Shown: positions 8,663 through 17,211, counted from the stretch's first letter. The stretch is DNA of 21,564 nt from JAJKIP01 sp040509055 (GCA_040509055.1 JBEVLT010000458.1:1-21564), one strand, 5' to 3'. Made by a program: numbers and translations. Notes: generated by a model from the sequence alone, not told the origin.

Positions 8663-9391
8663 TTACCGGATGCTGGCGCCCGGCTTTTCTACCCTGCCGG
8701 CGCCTACAAAACGCCTGACATAATAGGGTTCGTACATGTCGCTGATGATAACGCCGGACGAGCTGGAGGCATGAATAAACTTATTGTTCTGAAGGTAAAT
8801 GCCTACATGCGAGATACCTCCCGTGGTATTGAAAAATACCAGGTCGCCTTCGCGCAGTTCGGTAGCAGAAATGATATGAGAAGATTGGTATTGCTCGCGG
8901 GCTGTACGCGGTAATGGCACCGCGAAGGCGGAAAGATAAACGGCCTGGACAAAAGCGGAACAGTCGATCCCGCTGCGCGTAGTGCCGCCCAGGCGGTACC
9001 TGGTACCATACCAATCGTCGATATGGGCAAGCAGTGCATTGTTATCCAGCAGTTCCACCTCCACATTCAGGAGCACGGCATATTTCAGCTGCAGGGCCGA
9101 AGCATTCTCGATCGTGGGGCGGTAGAAAGAAGCATTCCCGGTCCTGGCATTATTGTCCGGTATATTCGTATTGGCCGAAGGACCTGCGGTCTTGCCGGCC
9201 GGTTCGTGCCGGGGTGCCGGAACGGCACCTGTGGACACATTTATATCGTCCAGGAAATTGATATTGCTTTTCTTATCAGCTGGCGCCGCAGTACGGGAGG
9301 CTGAAGCATTGCCGGACTGCAACGGTTTCAGGCTGGAGCAGCTGGTCAGCGCAGCAAGAATCACTAAAGCAGGCAGAATGGTTTTGACCAT
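8663..9391 (-). CDS. NlpC/P60 (C40) peptidoglycan hydrolase, lipoprotein
   Basis: A 242-residue cell-wall endopeptidase-type protein. The signal peptide ends in the lipobox LTSC (lipidated C18). A low-complexity linker of roughly 70 residues rich in Ala, Pro, Asn and Thr follows. The C-terminal NlpC/P60 domain starts around residue 120. The catalytic triad is visible: C144 in GIDCSAF, H195 in GISHVGIYL, and H207 in FIHAS as the third polar residue. Enzymes of this family usually cut the D-Glu-mDAP link in stem peptides during wall remodelling. A close promoter match lies about 58 bases upstream. It is divergent from dnaE across a 308-base spacer and shares no obvious function with it. Length and domain order are normal for Bacteroidota members. 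Confidence 0.93.
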   Translation of the reverse strand: MVKTILPALVILAALTSCSSLKPLQSGNASASRTAAPADKKSNINFLDDINVSTGAVPAPRHEPAGKTAGPSANTNIPDNNARTGNASFYRPTIENASALQLKYAVLLNVEVELLDNNALLAHIDDWYGTRYRLGGTTRSGIDCSAFVQAVYLSAFAVPLPRTAREQYQSSHIISATELREGDLVFFNTTGGISHVGIYLQNNKFIHASSSSGVIISDMYEPYYVRRFVGAGRVEKPGASIR

Positions 9392-9448
9392 GGGTTAGTA
9401 ATTTCGGATGATTCGCCGGTGCTGCGTCTTCTTCACAGCACATTCCTG

Positions 9449-9480
9449 CAAAAATATAGGTTATAAATGTGAAAAACCAA
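9449..9480 (-). promoter_or_regulatory. Promoter of the NlpC/P60 gene
   Basis: On the minus strand, TTG at 9480-9478, then 21 bases, then TATTTTTG at 9456-9449. Both elements match the Bacteroidota promoter consensus (TTG, about 19-21 bases, TAnnTTTG). The transcript would start near 9442, about 50 bases before the ATG at 9391. This is one of the two best promoter matches in the window. Confidence 0.6.
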
Positions 9481-9578
9481 TGTTGCTGTAACGAAATAAA
9501 GAAAAATAATATTGTGCGATCACCTTGATAATGAGCCTTTGTGATTCATTCATCTCTGTTTTTTCTCCTGATACATTA

Positions 9579-9644
9579 CAATGTTTATGCAACTAAAGCC
9601 AGCCCGGTGCACCCCGATGTTTAGTGCACAAGAAATAAACATTG
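9579..9644. promoter_or_regulatory. Nested inverted repeats in the 308-base dnaE/NlpC spacer
   Basis: The spacer 9392-9699 carries no credible ORF. Besides the NlpC/P60 promoter it holds a symmetric array. CAATGTTTAT (9579-9588) is perfectly inverted as ATAAACATTG (9635-9644). Inside lie the palindrome GGTGCACC (9606-9613) and a second GTGCAC (9624-9629), plus a middle ATGTTTAG (9616-9623) resembling the outer repeat. The right arm ends in a TTG that could act as a -33 element for dnaE. A weak -7-like GAAATTTG lies at 9669-9676, but the 24-base spacing is long. The arrangement suggests regulator sites upstream of dnaE; no regulator can be named. Confidence 0.35.
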
Positions 9645-9699
9645 CTTCTTTCATTGCCTAAACTATCGGAAATTTGCCGTTTCGACACGACGATCGACC

Positions 9700-12600
9700 A
9701 TGAAATTTTCCCATCTCCACGTACACACCCAGTTTTCCCTGCTGGACGGCGCAGCCTCCATCCAGAACCTTTATAAAAAGGCGATCACCGACGGCATGCC
9801 CGCCCTGGCCATCAGCGATCACGGCAACATGTTCGGCGTGTTCGAGTTCGTGGCAGAAGCTTATAAGCACAAGGACGAAAACGGCAAGCCGAAAGTAAAA
9901 CCGATCGTTGGCTGCGAGTTTTACCTGACTACGGACCGGCACCAGAAAACCTTTACCAAGGACAAGAAAGACCAGCGTCATCACCAGATACTGCTCGCAA
10001 AGAACGAACAGGGCTACCGCAACCTGATCAAGCTCACCTCGCTGGGCTTTATCGAGGGTATGTACAGCAAGTATCCCCGCATCGACAAAGAGCTCATTCT
10101 CCGCCACCACGAAGGGCTGATCGCCACCACCTGCTGCCTTGGCGCCATGGTACCACAGGCCATCCTGAAAAAAGGAGAGGAAGAGGCTGAAAATGAATTC
10201 AAGTGGTGGCTGAACGTATTCCAGGACGACTATTATGTAGAACTGCAGCGGCATAACATGCCTGAGCAGGACAAAGTGAACCTGGTATTGATAAAGCTGG
10301 CCCGCAAATACAACGTGAAGATCATTGCGAGCAACGACTCGCACTACGTGGAGCAGTCCGACTTCAACGCCCATGACATCCTGCTCTGCATCAATACCGG
10401 CGAAAAAGTAGCCACCCCGGCATTGCGCGAGTTCTCCGACGACGATGTGCTGGTGAAGGACAAACGCTTTGCCTTTCCCAACGACCAGTTCTACTTCAAG
10501 ACCACGCAGGAAATGACCAGGGTATTTCACGATCTGCCGGAAGCGATCGATAATACCAACGAGATCGTAGACAAGATCGACCTGCTGAACCTGAAGAAAG
10601 ATATCCTGCTGCCCTTTTTCCAGGTGCCGAAAGAATTTTCGTCGCAGGATCAATATCTTGAACACATCACCTGGGAAGGCGCAAAAAAAAGATACAACGA
10701 GATCACCCCGGAGATCGATGAACGCATCCGTTTTGAGCTGTTCACCATCAAAACGATGGGCTTTGCCGGCTACTTCCTCATCGTGAGCGATTTTATCCGT
10801 GCAGGGCGCGAACAAAAAGTATATATCGGGCCGGGCCGCGGCTCGGCAGCAGGATCGGTAGTGGCCTATTGCACCGGCATCACCAATATCGACCCCATCA
10901 AGTACAACCTGCTGTTTGAACGTTTTCTGAACCCGGACCGGAAGTCGATGCCCGATATCGATACGGACTTCGACGACGAAGGCCGGCAGAAAGTGATCGA
11001 CTACGTGGTGGACAAATACGGCAAGAACCAGGTGGCGCAGATCATCACCTACGGTACCATGGCTGCCAAAATGAGCATCAAGGACGTAGCCCGGGTAATG
11101 GACCTGCCGCTGGTCGAGTCCAATGCGCTGGCCAAGCTGGTGCCGGATCGCCCCGGCATAGAGCTCAAGCGCGTACTGCATGCGCCGCTCAAAGCGAAGG
11201 ACGGTGAAAAGTCGCTGGAAGAAAAAGACGGGTTGGGCAACGACGACCTGGAAAACGTAAAAAAGCTGCGTGAAATCTATAACGATGAAACCACGGTAGC
11301 CGGCAAAGTATTGCACGAAGCCGAAAGGCTGGAAGGGTCGGTCCGCAATACCGGTATCCACGCAGCCGGCATCATCATCGCGCCCAAAGACCTGACCGAA
11401 CTGATCCCTGTAGCTACGTCCAAAGACTCTTCGCTGTGGGTGACCCAGATCGAAGGCAGCATCATCGAAGACGCAGGCGTTATCAAGATGGACTTCCTGG
11501 GATTGAAAACCCTGACCATCATCAAGAATGCCCTGCAGCTGATCAAACAGAACCATGACCTGACGATCGATATTGAAACAGTAGCGCTGGACGACCAGAA
11601 AACTTTTGAACTGTACCAGCATGGCTCCACGATCGGTACGTTCCAGTTCGAAAGCCCCGGTATGCAGAAATACCTGCGCGAGCTGAAGCCCGATAAATTC
11701 GGCGACCTGATCGCCATGAATGCCCTGTACCGGCCGGGCCCGATGGCCTATATCCCGGACTATGTGAACCGGAAACATGGCCGCGATCCCATCTCTTACG
11801 ATCTGCCGGAGATGGCCGAATACCTGGAGGAAACCTACGGCATCACGGTATACCAGGAACAGGTGATGCTGCTGGCGCAAAAGCTGGCCGGCTTCAGCAA
11901 GGGCGACGCCGACGTACTGCGCAAGGCGATGGGAAAAAAGCAAAAGTCCATCCTGGACAAGATGAAGACGCAGTTCATCGATGGCGCCAAGGCCAGATCG
12001 CTCCCGGAAGACAAGCTGGAAAAGATATGGACCGACTGGGAAGCCTTTGCCCAGTACGCCTTTAACAAATCGCACTCCACCTGTTACGCGTTTGTCGCTT
12101 ACCAGACCGCTTACCTGAAAGCGCACTATCCCTCCGAATACATGGCGGCCGTGCTGAACAACGCCGGCAGCATCGACAAGATCACCTTCTTTATGGAAGA
12201 GTGTAAGCGGATGGGCATCAAAGTGCTCGGCCCCGACCTGAACGAGTCGTTGAAAGGCTTTGCCGTGAACCGGAAAGGCGAGATCCGCTTCGGGCTGGGC
12301 GGACTGAAAGGCGTGGGCGAAGCTGCCGTGGAAAGCATTATTTCCGAGCGGCTGAAAGGGGGGGCGTTTGCAAACATTTTTGAGTTTATCAAACGGATCA
12401 ACCAGCGCACCGTCAACAAAAAAACGCTGGAAAGCCTGGCCTATGCCGGCACCTTCGACTGTTTTCCCGAACATCACCGGGCACAATACTTCCACATGGC
12501 CGAAGGCGAGGCCGTAACCGGGCTGGAAAAAGTGATCAAGTACGGACAGGTGATCGCGGCACAGAACGCTACCACCACCAACACCCTGTTTGGCGATCTG

Positions 12601-13326
12601 CCCATCAGCATGGAGATACCCCCGCCTCGCCTGGCCGACCGTGCCACCTGGTCGCTGACCGAGAAGCTGGGTTATGAAAAAGAAGTGACCGGTATGTTCC
12701 TGAGCGGGCACCCGCTGGATCACTACCGTTTTGAAATGAAGCACTATGGCCTCACGCCCATGAATGAGTTCAACGAGTTCAGGGACTCCATCAGGCTGCA
12801 GCCCAACCCGGGCCGCATGTTCCGCGTGCTGGGGCTGGTGGCCGATGCCCAGCACAAGATTGCCCGCAGCGGCAACAAGTACGGCAGCTTTGTCATTGAA
12901 GACTATACCGGCAAAACGGAAATCGTGCTGTTCAGCGAAGATTACCTGCGCCACTCCCCCTTCCTGCTGCAGGGACAAACGGTTTATATCACCGGCTATT
13001 TCAAGCAGCGGTACAACAAGGACGAGTACGAGTTCAAGCTGACAAGCGTATCGCTGGCCGAGACCATGAAAAAGCAGCTCACGCGCCAGGTGAATATCGA
13101 AGTGCACCCGCAGTATGTGAACAGCGATGTGATCGGCTTCGTGGAGAAAAACCTGAAACATTACCCCGGGCCGTCTACCCTGCGGTTTGTGCTGAAGGAA
13201 CCTCGCAACAACATGAAGATCAGCCTGGTAACATCCGGCAAGGGCATTGAAATGAACGAAGAGCTGATCCATTTCCTGGAGGAAAAGCCGGAACTGGACG
13301 TGCAGGTAGAACTGGTAAAATCCTGA
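9700..13326 (+). CDS. dnaE: DNA polymerase III alpha subunit
   Basis: A 1208-residue replicative C-family polymerase of the DnaE type. The N-terminal PHP domain (about 1-280) carries HVH (H7, H9), D16, H41, E73, H94/H95, C145, D213 and H215, matching the metal-binding set of proofreading-competent PHP domains; E. coli DnaE has lost several of these. The polymerase palm follows, with GPGRGSAAGS around residue 380, PDIDTDF with catalytic D419 and D421, and the third Asp, D598, in KMDFLGL. Tandem helix-hairpin-helix and OB-fold regions cover the C-terminal third (MFLSGHPLDHYR near residue 1000, then a YGSFVIEDYTGKTEIVLF OB segment). Length is normal for the family. The ATG at 9700 begins the canonical KFSHLHVHT opening. 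No Shine-Dalgarno sequence is seen. trxA follows after 159 bases with its own promoter. Confidence 0.98.
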   Translation: MKFSHLHVHTQFSLLDGAASIQNLYKKAITDGMPALAISDHGNMFGVFEFVAEAYKHKDENGKPKVKPIVGCEFYLTTDRHQKTFTKDKKDQRHHQILLAKNEQGYRNLIKLTSLGFIEGMYSKYPRIDKELILRHHEGLIATTCCLGAMVPQAILKKGEEEAENEFKWWLNVFQDDYYVELQRHNMPEQDKVNLVLIKLARKYNVKIIASNDSHYVEQSDFNAHDILLCINTGEKVATPALREFSDDDVLVKDKRFAFPNDQFYFKTTQEMTRVFHDLPEAIDNTNEIVDKIDLLNLKKDILLPFFQVPKEFSSQDQYLEHITWEGAKKRYNEITPEIDERIRFELFTIKTMGFAGYFLIVSDFIRAGREQKVYIGPGRGSAAGSVVAYCTGITNIDPIKYNLLFERFLNPDRKSMPDIDTDFDDEGRQKVIDYVVDKYGKNQVAQIITYGTMAAKMSIKDVARVMDLPLVESNALAKLVPDRPGIELKRVLHAPLKAKDGEKSLEEKDGLGNDDLENVKKLREIYNDETTVAGKVLHEAERLEGSVRNTGIHAAGIIIAPKDLTELIPVATSKDSSLWVTQIEGSIIEDAGVIKMDFLGLKTLTIIKNALQLIKQNHDLTIDIETVALDDQKTFELYQHGSTIGTFQFESPGMQKYLRELKPDKFGDLIAMNALYRPGPMAYIPDYVNRKHGRDPISYDLPEMAEYLEETYGITVYQEQVMLLAQKLAGFSKGDADVLRKAMGKKQKSILDKMKTQFIDGAKARSLPEDKLEKIWTDWEAFAQYAFNKSHSTCYAFVAYQTAYLKAHYPSEYMAAVLNNAGSIDKITFFMEECKRMGIKVLGPDLNESLKGFAVNRKGEIRFGLGGLKGVGEAAVESIISERLKGGAFANIFEFIKRINQRTVNKKTLESLAYAGTFDCFPEHHRAQYFHMAEGEAVTGLEKVIKYGQVIAAQNATTTNTLFGDLPISMEIPPPRLADRATWSLTEKLGYEKEVTGMFLSGHPLDHYRFEMKHYGLTPMNEFNEFRDSIRLQPNPGRMFRVLGLVADAQHKIARSGNKYGSFVIEDYTGKTEIVLFSEDYLRHSPFLLQGQTVYITGYFKQRYNKDEYEFKLTSVSLAETMKKQLTRQVNIEVHPQYVNSDVIGFVEKNLKHYPGPSTLRFVLKEPRNNMKISLVTSGKGIEMNEELIHFLEEKPELDVQVELVKS

Positions 13327-13408
13327 CCGGTGGCTGATTCCGTATATGCCATCCCGGCCGGTGGATCCGGACAAAAATTGCAGGGTTTTGCACAACTTTA
13401 TGCCAACC

Positions 13409-13440
13409 TTGCGGGTTATTATGGATCGGAACTAAATTTG
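13409..13440 (+). promoter_or_regulatory. Promoter of trxA
   Basis: TTG at 13409-13411, then 21 bases, then TAAATTTG at 13433-13440 followed by C. Both elements match the Bacteroidota consensus exactly. The predicted start near 13447 gives an A/T-rich leader of about 39 bases before the ATG at 13486. It lies inside the longer possible reading frame that begins with GTG at 13330, and so argues against that start. Confidence 0.65.
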
Positions 13441-13485
13441 CAGTTCCAACCGTATAGAAACACTAAAAATTTTAAACTCAATACA

Positions 13486-13803
13486 ATGGCAAAAGAATTC
13501 AACGATGCAAACTTCCAGTCGGACGTACTGGCTTCTGATAAACTGAGTGTGGTGGATTTCTGGGCAGAATGGTGTGGACCCTGCCGGGCGATCGGGCCGG
13601 TGATCGAAGAGCTGTCAAAAGAATATGATGGCAAGGTGAACGTGGGCAAGGTGAACGTAGACAATAACCCGCAGGTATCGATGAACTACGGGATCACTTC
13701 TATCCCTGCCATCCTGTTTATCAAAGGCGGCCAGGTCGTGGACAAACTGGTTGGCGCACAGGCCAAATCAAACTTTGTGAAAAAGATCGAGGCACATATT
13801 TAA
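13486..13803 (+). CDS. trxA: Thioredoxin
   Basis: A 105-residue cytoplasmic thioredoxin that passes electrons from thioredoxin reductase to disulfide substrates. The active site WCGPC spans residues 29-33 (C30, C33), preceded by VVDFWAEWCGPC and followed by the cis-proline segment TSIPAILFI and a GG turn. Length is exactly that of classical thioredoxins. The ATG at 13486 is chosen because it gives the canonical N-terminus (MAKEFNDANF) and lies 39 bases after a strong promoter; an in-frame GTG at 13330 would add 52 unrelated residues. There is no signal peptide, so it cannot directly feed the envelope MsrA. A strong terminator follows the stop codon by 16 bases, so this is probably a single-gene transcript. 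Confidence 0.97.
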   Translation: MAKEFNDANFQSDVLASDKLSVVDFWAEWCGPCRAIGPVIEELSKEYDGKVNVGKVNVDNNPQVSMNYGITSIPAILFIKGGQVVDKLVGAQAKSNFVKKIEAHI

Positions 13804-13819
13804 GCCCCTCTTCTTTTTG

Positions 13820-13850
13820 AAAAAAACCTGCCCGTCGGGCAGGTTTTTTT
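13820..13850. terminator. Bidirectional intrinsic terminator
   Basis: Seven A, CCTGCCC (13827-13833), a 3-base loop GTC, GGGCAGG (13837-13843), seven T. The A and T runs can pair and extend the stem to 14 bp, and either strand ends in a T-run after a GC-rich stem. It lies between the convergent trxA and NupG-like genes and should terminate both transcripts. Confidence 0.9.
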
Positions 13851-13874
13851 ATTCTTGCACCCGATCCGTCCTTG

Positions 13875-15251
13875 TTAATGGCTTACCGTTGCAGCTGCAG
13901 CCGGATCATGCTTATGCCTGAAGAAAATGGCAAATAATACCGCTACTACCAGCGCATAAATAGCAAAGGAAAGCCAGATGGGCGACCATTGCCTTAGAAA
14001 AACGGGGTCCTGTAAAACACCGTTTGCCAATACCTTATTCCCCTTCAGGATTTCCTGGATGGCAGGATTACTTACATCGGTGATGTTGAAATGCTTCAGC
14101 AGGCTTTCCGTGTCTGCAAATTTCAACGTGTAATAGGTATCTATTACATAGCCGCTTATTTTACTTCCGAGAAAGGCGCCGATCCCGTTGGTCATCATCA
14201 TAAATACCCCCTGCGCACTGGACCGGATAGCCGGGTCGGTAGTGGTTTCCACAAACAACGAACCGGAAATATTGAAAAAGTCAAAGGCCAGTCCGTACAC
14301 GATACAGGAAAGAACAATCATCCACAAGGCATCTTCCGGATTACCATAGGAGAATAAGCCGAAACGGATGGTCCAGGCCAGCATGGAAAACAGCATTACC
14401 TTTTTAATACCGAAACGTCGCAGGAAAAACGGGATGGTAAGAATAAACACTGTTTCTGCGATCTGCGAAATCGATAAAATAATCGTGGAATATTTAACCA
14501 CGAAAGAGTCTGGCCCGTATTGAGGTACCTTCTTAAAGTCGTCGAGAAAAGTGTCCCCGTACATATTGGTGAGCTGCAATGCCGCTCCCAAAAACACAGA
14601 GAAAACAAAAAACAAAGCCATTTTGTACCGGGCAAAAAGCGAAAATGCGTTCAGCCCCAGCAATTCGATAACAGAAGCTCCTTTGGCCAGGCGCTTTTTC
14701 GGCGGGCATTTGGGCAGTGTAAACGAATAAAGACCCAGGGCGATCGCTGCCGCAGCCGCTATGATGAACTGGTTTGCATTCGCTTTGCTGCCGGTGAGGT
14801 TGGTGGTCCACATGGCAGCGATGAAACCGATAGTTCCCCAGACCCTGATAGGCGGAAAAACCTTTATCACGTCGAAGCCTTCTCTTTTCAGGATAGTATA
14901 GGAAATAGAATTAGACAGGGAAATGGTGGGCATATAACAGATCATGGCCGCGAAAATGACATAATAGAGTGTTCCTGCATCCCTGACCTGCGGCACATAA
15001 AACAGAACAGCTCCGTACAAAATATGCAGGACGCCATAGAGACGTTCCGCATTGATCCATTTATCAGCAATAATACCAGTCAATGCCGGCATGATGATGG
15101 ATGCAATCGCCAGCGTGGAAAAAATGGCTCCGAACTGAACCCCGGTTCCCATCTCGTTGGAAAAAAAATAAGTAGCAATCGTAATAAGCCAGGCCCCCCA
15201 TACATAAAACTGGAAAAAGCTTAGAATGGTCAGTCTTAATTTGATATTCAT
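13875..15251 (-). CDS. NupG/XapB-like nucleoside permease (MFS)
   Basis: A 458-residue major facilitator with about 12 membrane helices. The N-terminus (KLRLTILSFFQFYVWGAWL) and the segments MPALTGIIADKW, YMPTISLSNSISY and FPPIRVWGTIGFI closely follow the layout of E. coli NupG, a proton-coupled nucleoside importer. It is somewhat longer than NupG (about 418), mainly through an insertion near residues 385-420 before the last helices (GNKVLANGVLQDP). Substrate specificity is inferred from family resemblance; Bacteroidota members may carry other ligands. The gene ends 24 bases past the terminator shared with trxA and diverges from mqnE. No nucleoside salvage gene is adjacent. Confidence 0.85.
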   Translation of the reverse strand: MNIKLRLTILSFFQFYVWGAWLITIATYFFSNEMGTGVQFGAIFSTLAIASIIMPALTGIIADKWINAERLYGVLHILYGAVLFYVPQVRDAGTLYYVIFAAMICYMPTISLSNSISYTILKREGFDVIKVFPPIRVWGTIGFIAAMWTTNLTGSKANANQFIIAAAAAIALGLYSFTLPKCPPKKRLAKGASVIELLGLNAFSLFARYKMALFFVFSVFLGAALQLTNMYGDTFLDDFKKVPQYGPDSFVVKYSTIILSISQIAETVFILTIPFFLRRFGIKKVMLFSMLAWTIRFGLFSYGNPEDALWMIVLSCIVYGLAFDFFNISGSLFVETTTDPAIRSSAQGVFMMMTNGIGAFLGSKISGYVIDTYYTLKFADTESLLKHFNITDVSNPAIQEILKGNKVLANGVLQDPVFLRQWSPIWLSFAIYALVVAVLFAIFFRHKHDPAAAATVSH

Positions 15252-15314
15252 GAGGCTTGTTTTGGTTAAAGCAATAAAGAGGGAAGATAAGGATTTAGCC
15301 TTGTAAAACCTTGG

Positions 15315-15324
15315 CCGTATACGG
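15315..15324. repeat. 10-bp palindrome in the NupG-like/mqnE spacer
   Basis: CCGTATACGG is a perfect 10-bp palindrome, 64 bases upstream of the NupG-like start and about 80 bases before the mqnE promoter box. It could be an operator for the divergent pair. One such site in a 182-base spacer is weak evidence by itself. Confidence 0.25.
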
Positions 15325-15385
15325 TGCTACACTACCCTCCGGCCGGCCCGCCACACGACCGGCAGCAAACTTTCGGGCGCCGGTA

Positions 15386-15419
15386 TTGTTCTTCTTCTGC
15401 ACCGTACCTTTGCGGTGCA
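15386..15419 (+). promoter_or_regulatory. mqnE promoter with inverted repeat around the -7 box
   Basis: TACCTTTG (15405-15412), a full -7 consensus match, is preceded by TTG at 15386-15388. The 16-base gap is a little short for a Bacteroidota promoter. The -7 box is bracketed exactly by TGCACCG (15398-15404) and its perfect complement CGGTGCA (15413-15419). The predicted start near 15419 gives a leader of about 15 bases before the ATG at 15434. The symmetry fits an operator on top of the promoter. Confidence 0.5.
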
Positions 15420-15433
15420 AAACACAGCCCGAT

Positions 15434-16609
15434 ATGCCCGAGATTTTAACGACCCGTATTTTAGCCGGGGCCGGTATCGATACCCGCCTGGCTTTCATTG
15501 CCGAAAAAGTAAGGAACAGCGAACGGATCACCGGGGAAGAAGGCCTGCTGCTGTTTGAAAAAGGCAGCCTGGGCTTCCTGGGTTCACTGGCCAATGCGGT
15601 GCGCGAGCGGCTGCACGGCGATACCACTTATTTCAACCGCAATTTCCATATCGAACCCACCAACGTATGCATTTACTCCTGTCATTTCTGTTCCTACAGC
15701 CGGCTGTATGCCCACCGTGATGAAGGCTGGGAACTGAGCCAGCAGCAGATGCTCGATATTGTAAAAAGCTACGACGGCAAACCGGTGACCGAGGTACATA
15801 TCGTCGGCGGCGTGCACCCCAAAATGAACCTGGAGTTCTTTGCCGAACTGATGCGGAAGATCAAAGCACACCGGCCTGATCTGCATATCAAAGGTTTTAC
15901 GGCCGTGGAGCTCGACTATATGTTCCGCAAGGCAAAAATGAGCGTAGACGAGGGGATGAAATACCTGCATGAAGCAGGGCTGGATTCGCTGCCCGGCGGC
16001 GGCGCCGAAATCTTCCACCCGGACATCCGCCGGCAGATCTGTGCCGATAAAGTAGATGGAGATGGCTGGCTGCAGATCCATGAAGCAGCACATCGCCTGG
16101 GCATGCACAGCAATGCCACTATGCTGTATGGCCACATCGAGCAATATTCGCACCGCATCGATCATATGGAACAGTTGCGGCAGTTGCAGGACAAAACAGG
16201 AGGCTTCAATACCTTCATCCCGCTCAAGTTTCGCAACGGCGACAACGATATGAGCCAGGTAAATGAATCCAGCCTGGCGGAAGACATGAAGATGTATGCC
16301 GTGGCCAGGATCTACATGGACAACTTCCCTCACCTGAAAGCCTACTGGCCCATGCTGGGCCGGCAAAGCGCGCAGCTGACCCTGTCGTTTGGGGTAAACG
16401 ATATCGACGGCACCATCGATGACACCACGAAGATCTACTCAATGGCGGGTTCGGAAGAACAAACCCCGGCTATGAGCACCGCACAGCTGGTCACGCTGAT
16501 CAAACAGGCCAAACGGAAACCGGTGGAACGGGGCACCCTGTACAACGTGATCCGCGACTACAGCGACCTGGATATAAAGGAGATCGAAGCCAATCCGCTG
16601 CTGAACTAA
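15434..16609 (+). CDS. mqnE: Aminofutalosine synthase (radical SAM)
   Basis: A 391-residue radical SAM enzyme. MqnE joins the chorismate-derived carboxyvinyloxybenzoate to SAM to give aminofutalosine, an early step of the futalosine route to menaquinone. The 4Fe-4S motif CxxxCxxC is at C79, C83 and C86 (CIYSCHFC). Family-typical segments follow: HIVGGVHPKMN, KGFTAVELDY, LPGGGAEIFHPDIR, SNATMLYGHIE, GGFNTFIPLKFRN and NFPHLKAYWPMLG. The AEIF and LYGHIE forms favour MqnE over the related cyclase MqnC. The ATG at 15434 is preferred over a TTG-initiated extension from 15311, because the promoter box lies at 15405-15412 and the start gives the normal length. No other mqn gene is in the window. The CBS-domain gene follows after 153 bases. 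Confidence 0.93.
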   Translation: MPEILTTRILAGAGIDTRLAFIAEKVRNSERITGEEGLLLFEKGSLGFLGSLANAVRERLHGDTTYFNRNFHIEPTNVCIYSCHFCSYSRLYAHRDEGWELSQQQMLDIVKSYDGKPVTEVHIVGGVHPKMNLEFFAELMRKIKAHRPDLHIKGFTAVELDYMFRKAKMSVDEGMKYLHEAGLDSLPGGGAEIFHPDIRRQICADKVDGDGWLQIHEAAHRLGMHSNATMLYGHIEQYSHRIDHMEQLRQLQDKTGGFNTFIPLKFRNGDNDMSQVNESSLAEDMKMYAVARIYMDNFPHLKAYWPMLGRQSAQLTLSFGVNDIDGTIDDTTKIYSMAGSEEQTPAMSTAQLVTLIKQAKRKPVERGTLYNVIRDYSDLDIKEIEANPLLN

Positions 16610-16762
16610 AGCTGCCTGCAACACTACGGGAAACCACTTAGGCGTCAATATTTTTTCGCGGGCCTGCTTTTCTTTTGTAAATTTCATATGCCAATACTGG
16701 ATTGCCATGTGATCGCTGTGGCCGTGCACAGCCTCCTGGCTTCATATTTAAAAACTGCCCGG

Positions 16763-17197
16763 ATGAACAAAATCTCTTCTATTCTTGCCCGCAAAGGCGC
16801 TTTTGCCGTCAGCGTATCGCCCGCCACTACCGTACTGGATGCGCTGAAGATCATGGCCGAAAAAAATATCGGCTCCGTCGTGGTCACCGACCAGGACCGC
16901 TACCTGGGTATCGTAACCGAGAGGGACTATTCCCGCAAAGTGATCCTGAAAGGCAAGCACTCTGATGATACGCTGGTATCCGAGATCATGTCGGGCGACC
17001 TGCCATCGCTGCAGCCGGGCGACAGCGTGGAGCATTGCATGTCGCTGATGACGCAAAACAATATCCGCTACCTGCCGGTATTTGACAACGGGCAGCTTTG
17101 CGGCATTATCTCCATGAGCGACGTGGTGAAAGAAACCATCATGGCGCAGAAAGAAACGATCACTCACCTGGAAAGTTATATTCACGGGCAGGGCTGA
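16763..17197 (+). CDS. Two-CBS-domain protein
   Basis: A 144-residue soluble protein made of a CBS domain pair and nothing else. CBS1 covers about 12-68 (ATTVLDALKIMAEKNIGSVVVTD, then GIVTERDYSRKVI). CBS2 covers about 75-135 (VEHCMSLMTQNNIRYLPVFD, then GIISMSDVVKE). Such pairs bind adenine nucleotides or SAM-like ligands and act as sensors, but the partner is unknown. I chose the ATG at 16763 (MNKISSILARKG): it starts just before the first CBS helix. An ATG at 16688 would add 25 residues unlike the family, and a -7-like TAAATTTC at 16678-16685 abuts that ATG, which favours the later start. It converges on the serine dehydratase gene with 14 bases between them. It may be read through from mqnE, but a 153-base gap makes this uncertain. 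Confidence 0.85.
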   Translation: MNKISSILARKGAFAVSVSPATTVLDALKIMAEKNIGSVVVTDQDRYLGIVTERDYSRKVILKGKHSDDTLVSEIMSGDLPSLQPGDSVEHCMSLMTQNNIRYLPVFDNGQLCGIISMSDVVKETIMAQKETITHLESYIHGQG

Positions 17198-17211
17198 TCA
17201 CCGGCCTGGCC

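Noticed and set aside
9658..13395. An antisense reading frame of 1245 codons covering all of dnaE
   Set aside because: It lies in exact codon register opposite dnaE, so its stops would correspond to TTA, CTA or TCA codons in the sense gene. dnaE avoids those codons, which leaves the antisense frame open. The translated product shows no domain, while dnaE is unmistakable.
13330..13485. N-terminal extension of thioredoxin from a GTG at 13330
   Set aside because: It contains the best promoter match of the window, and thioredoxin is already complete from the ATG at 13486.
15311..15433. N-terminal extension of MqnE from a TTG at 15311
   Set aside because: It would lie upstream of and across the promoter box at 15405-15412 and adds 41 residues unlike the family.
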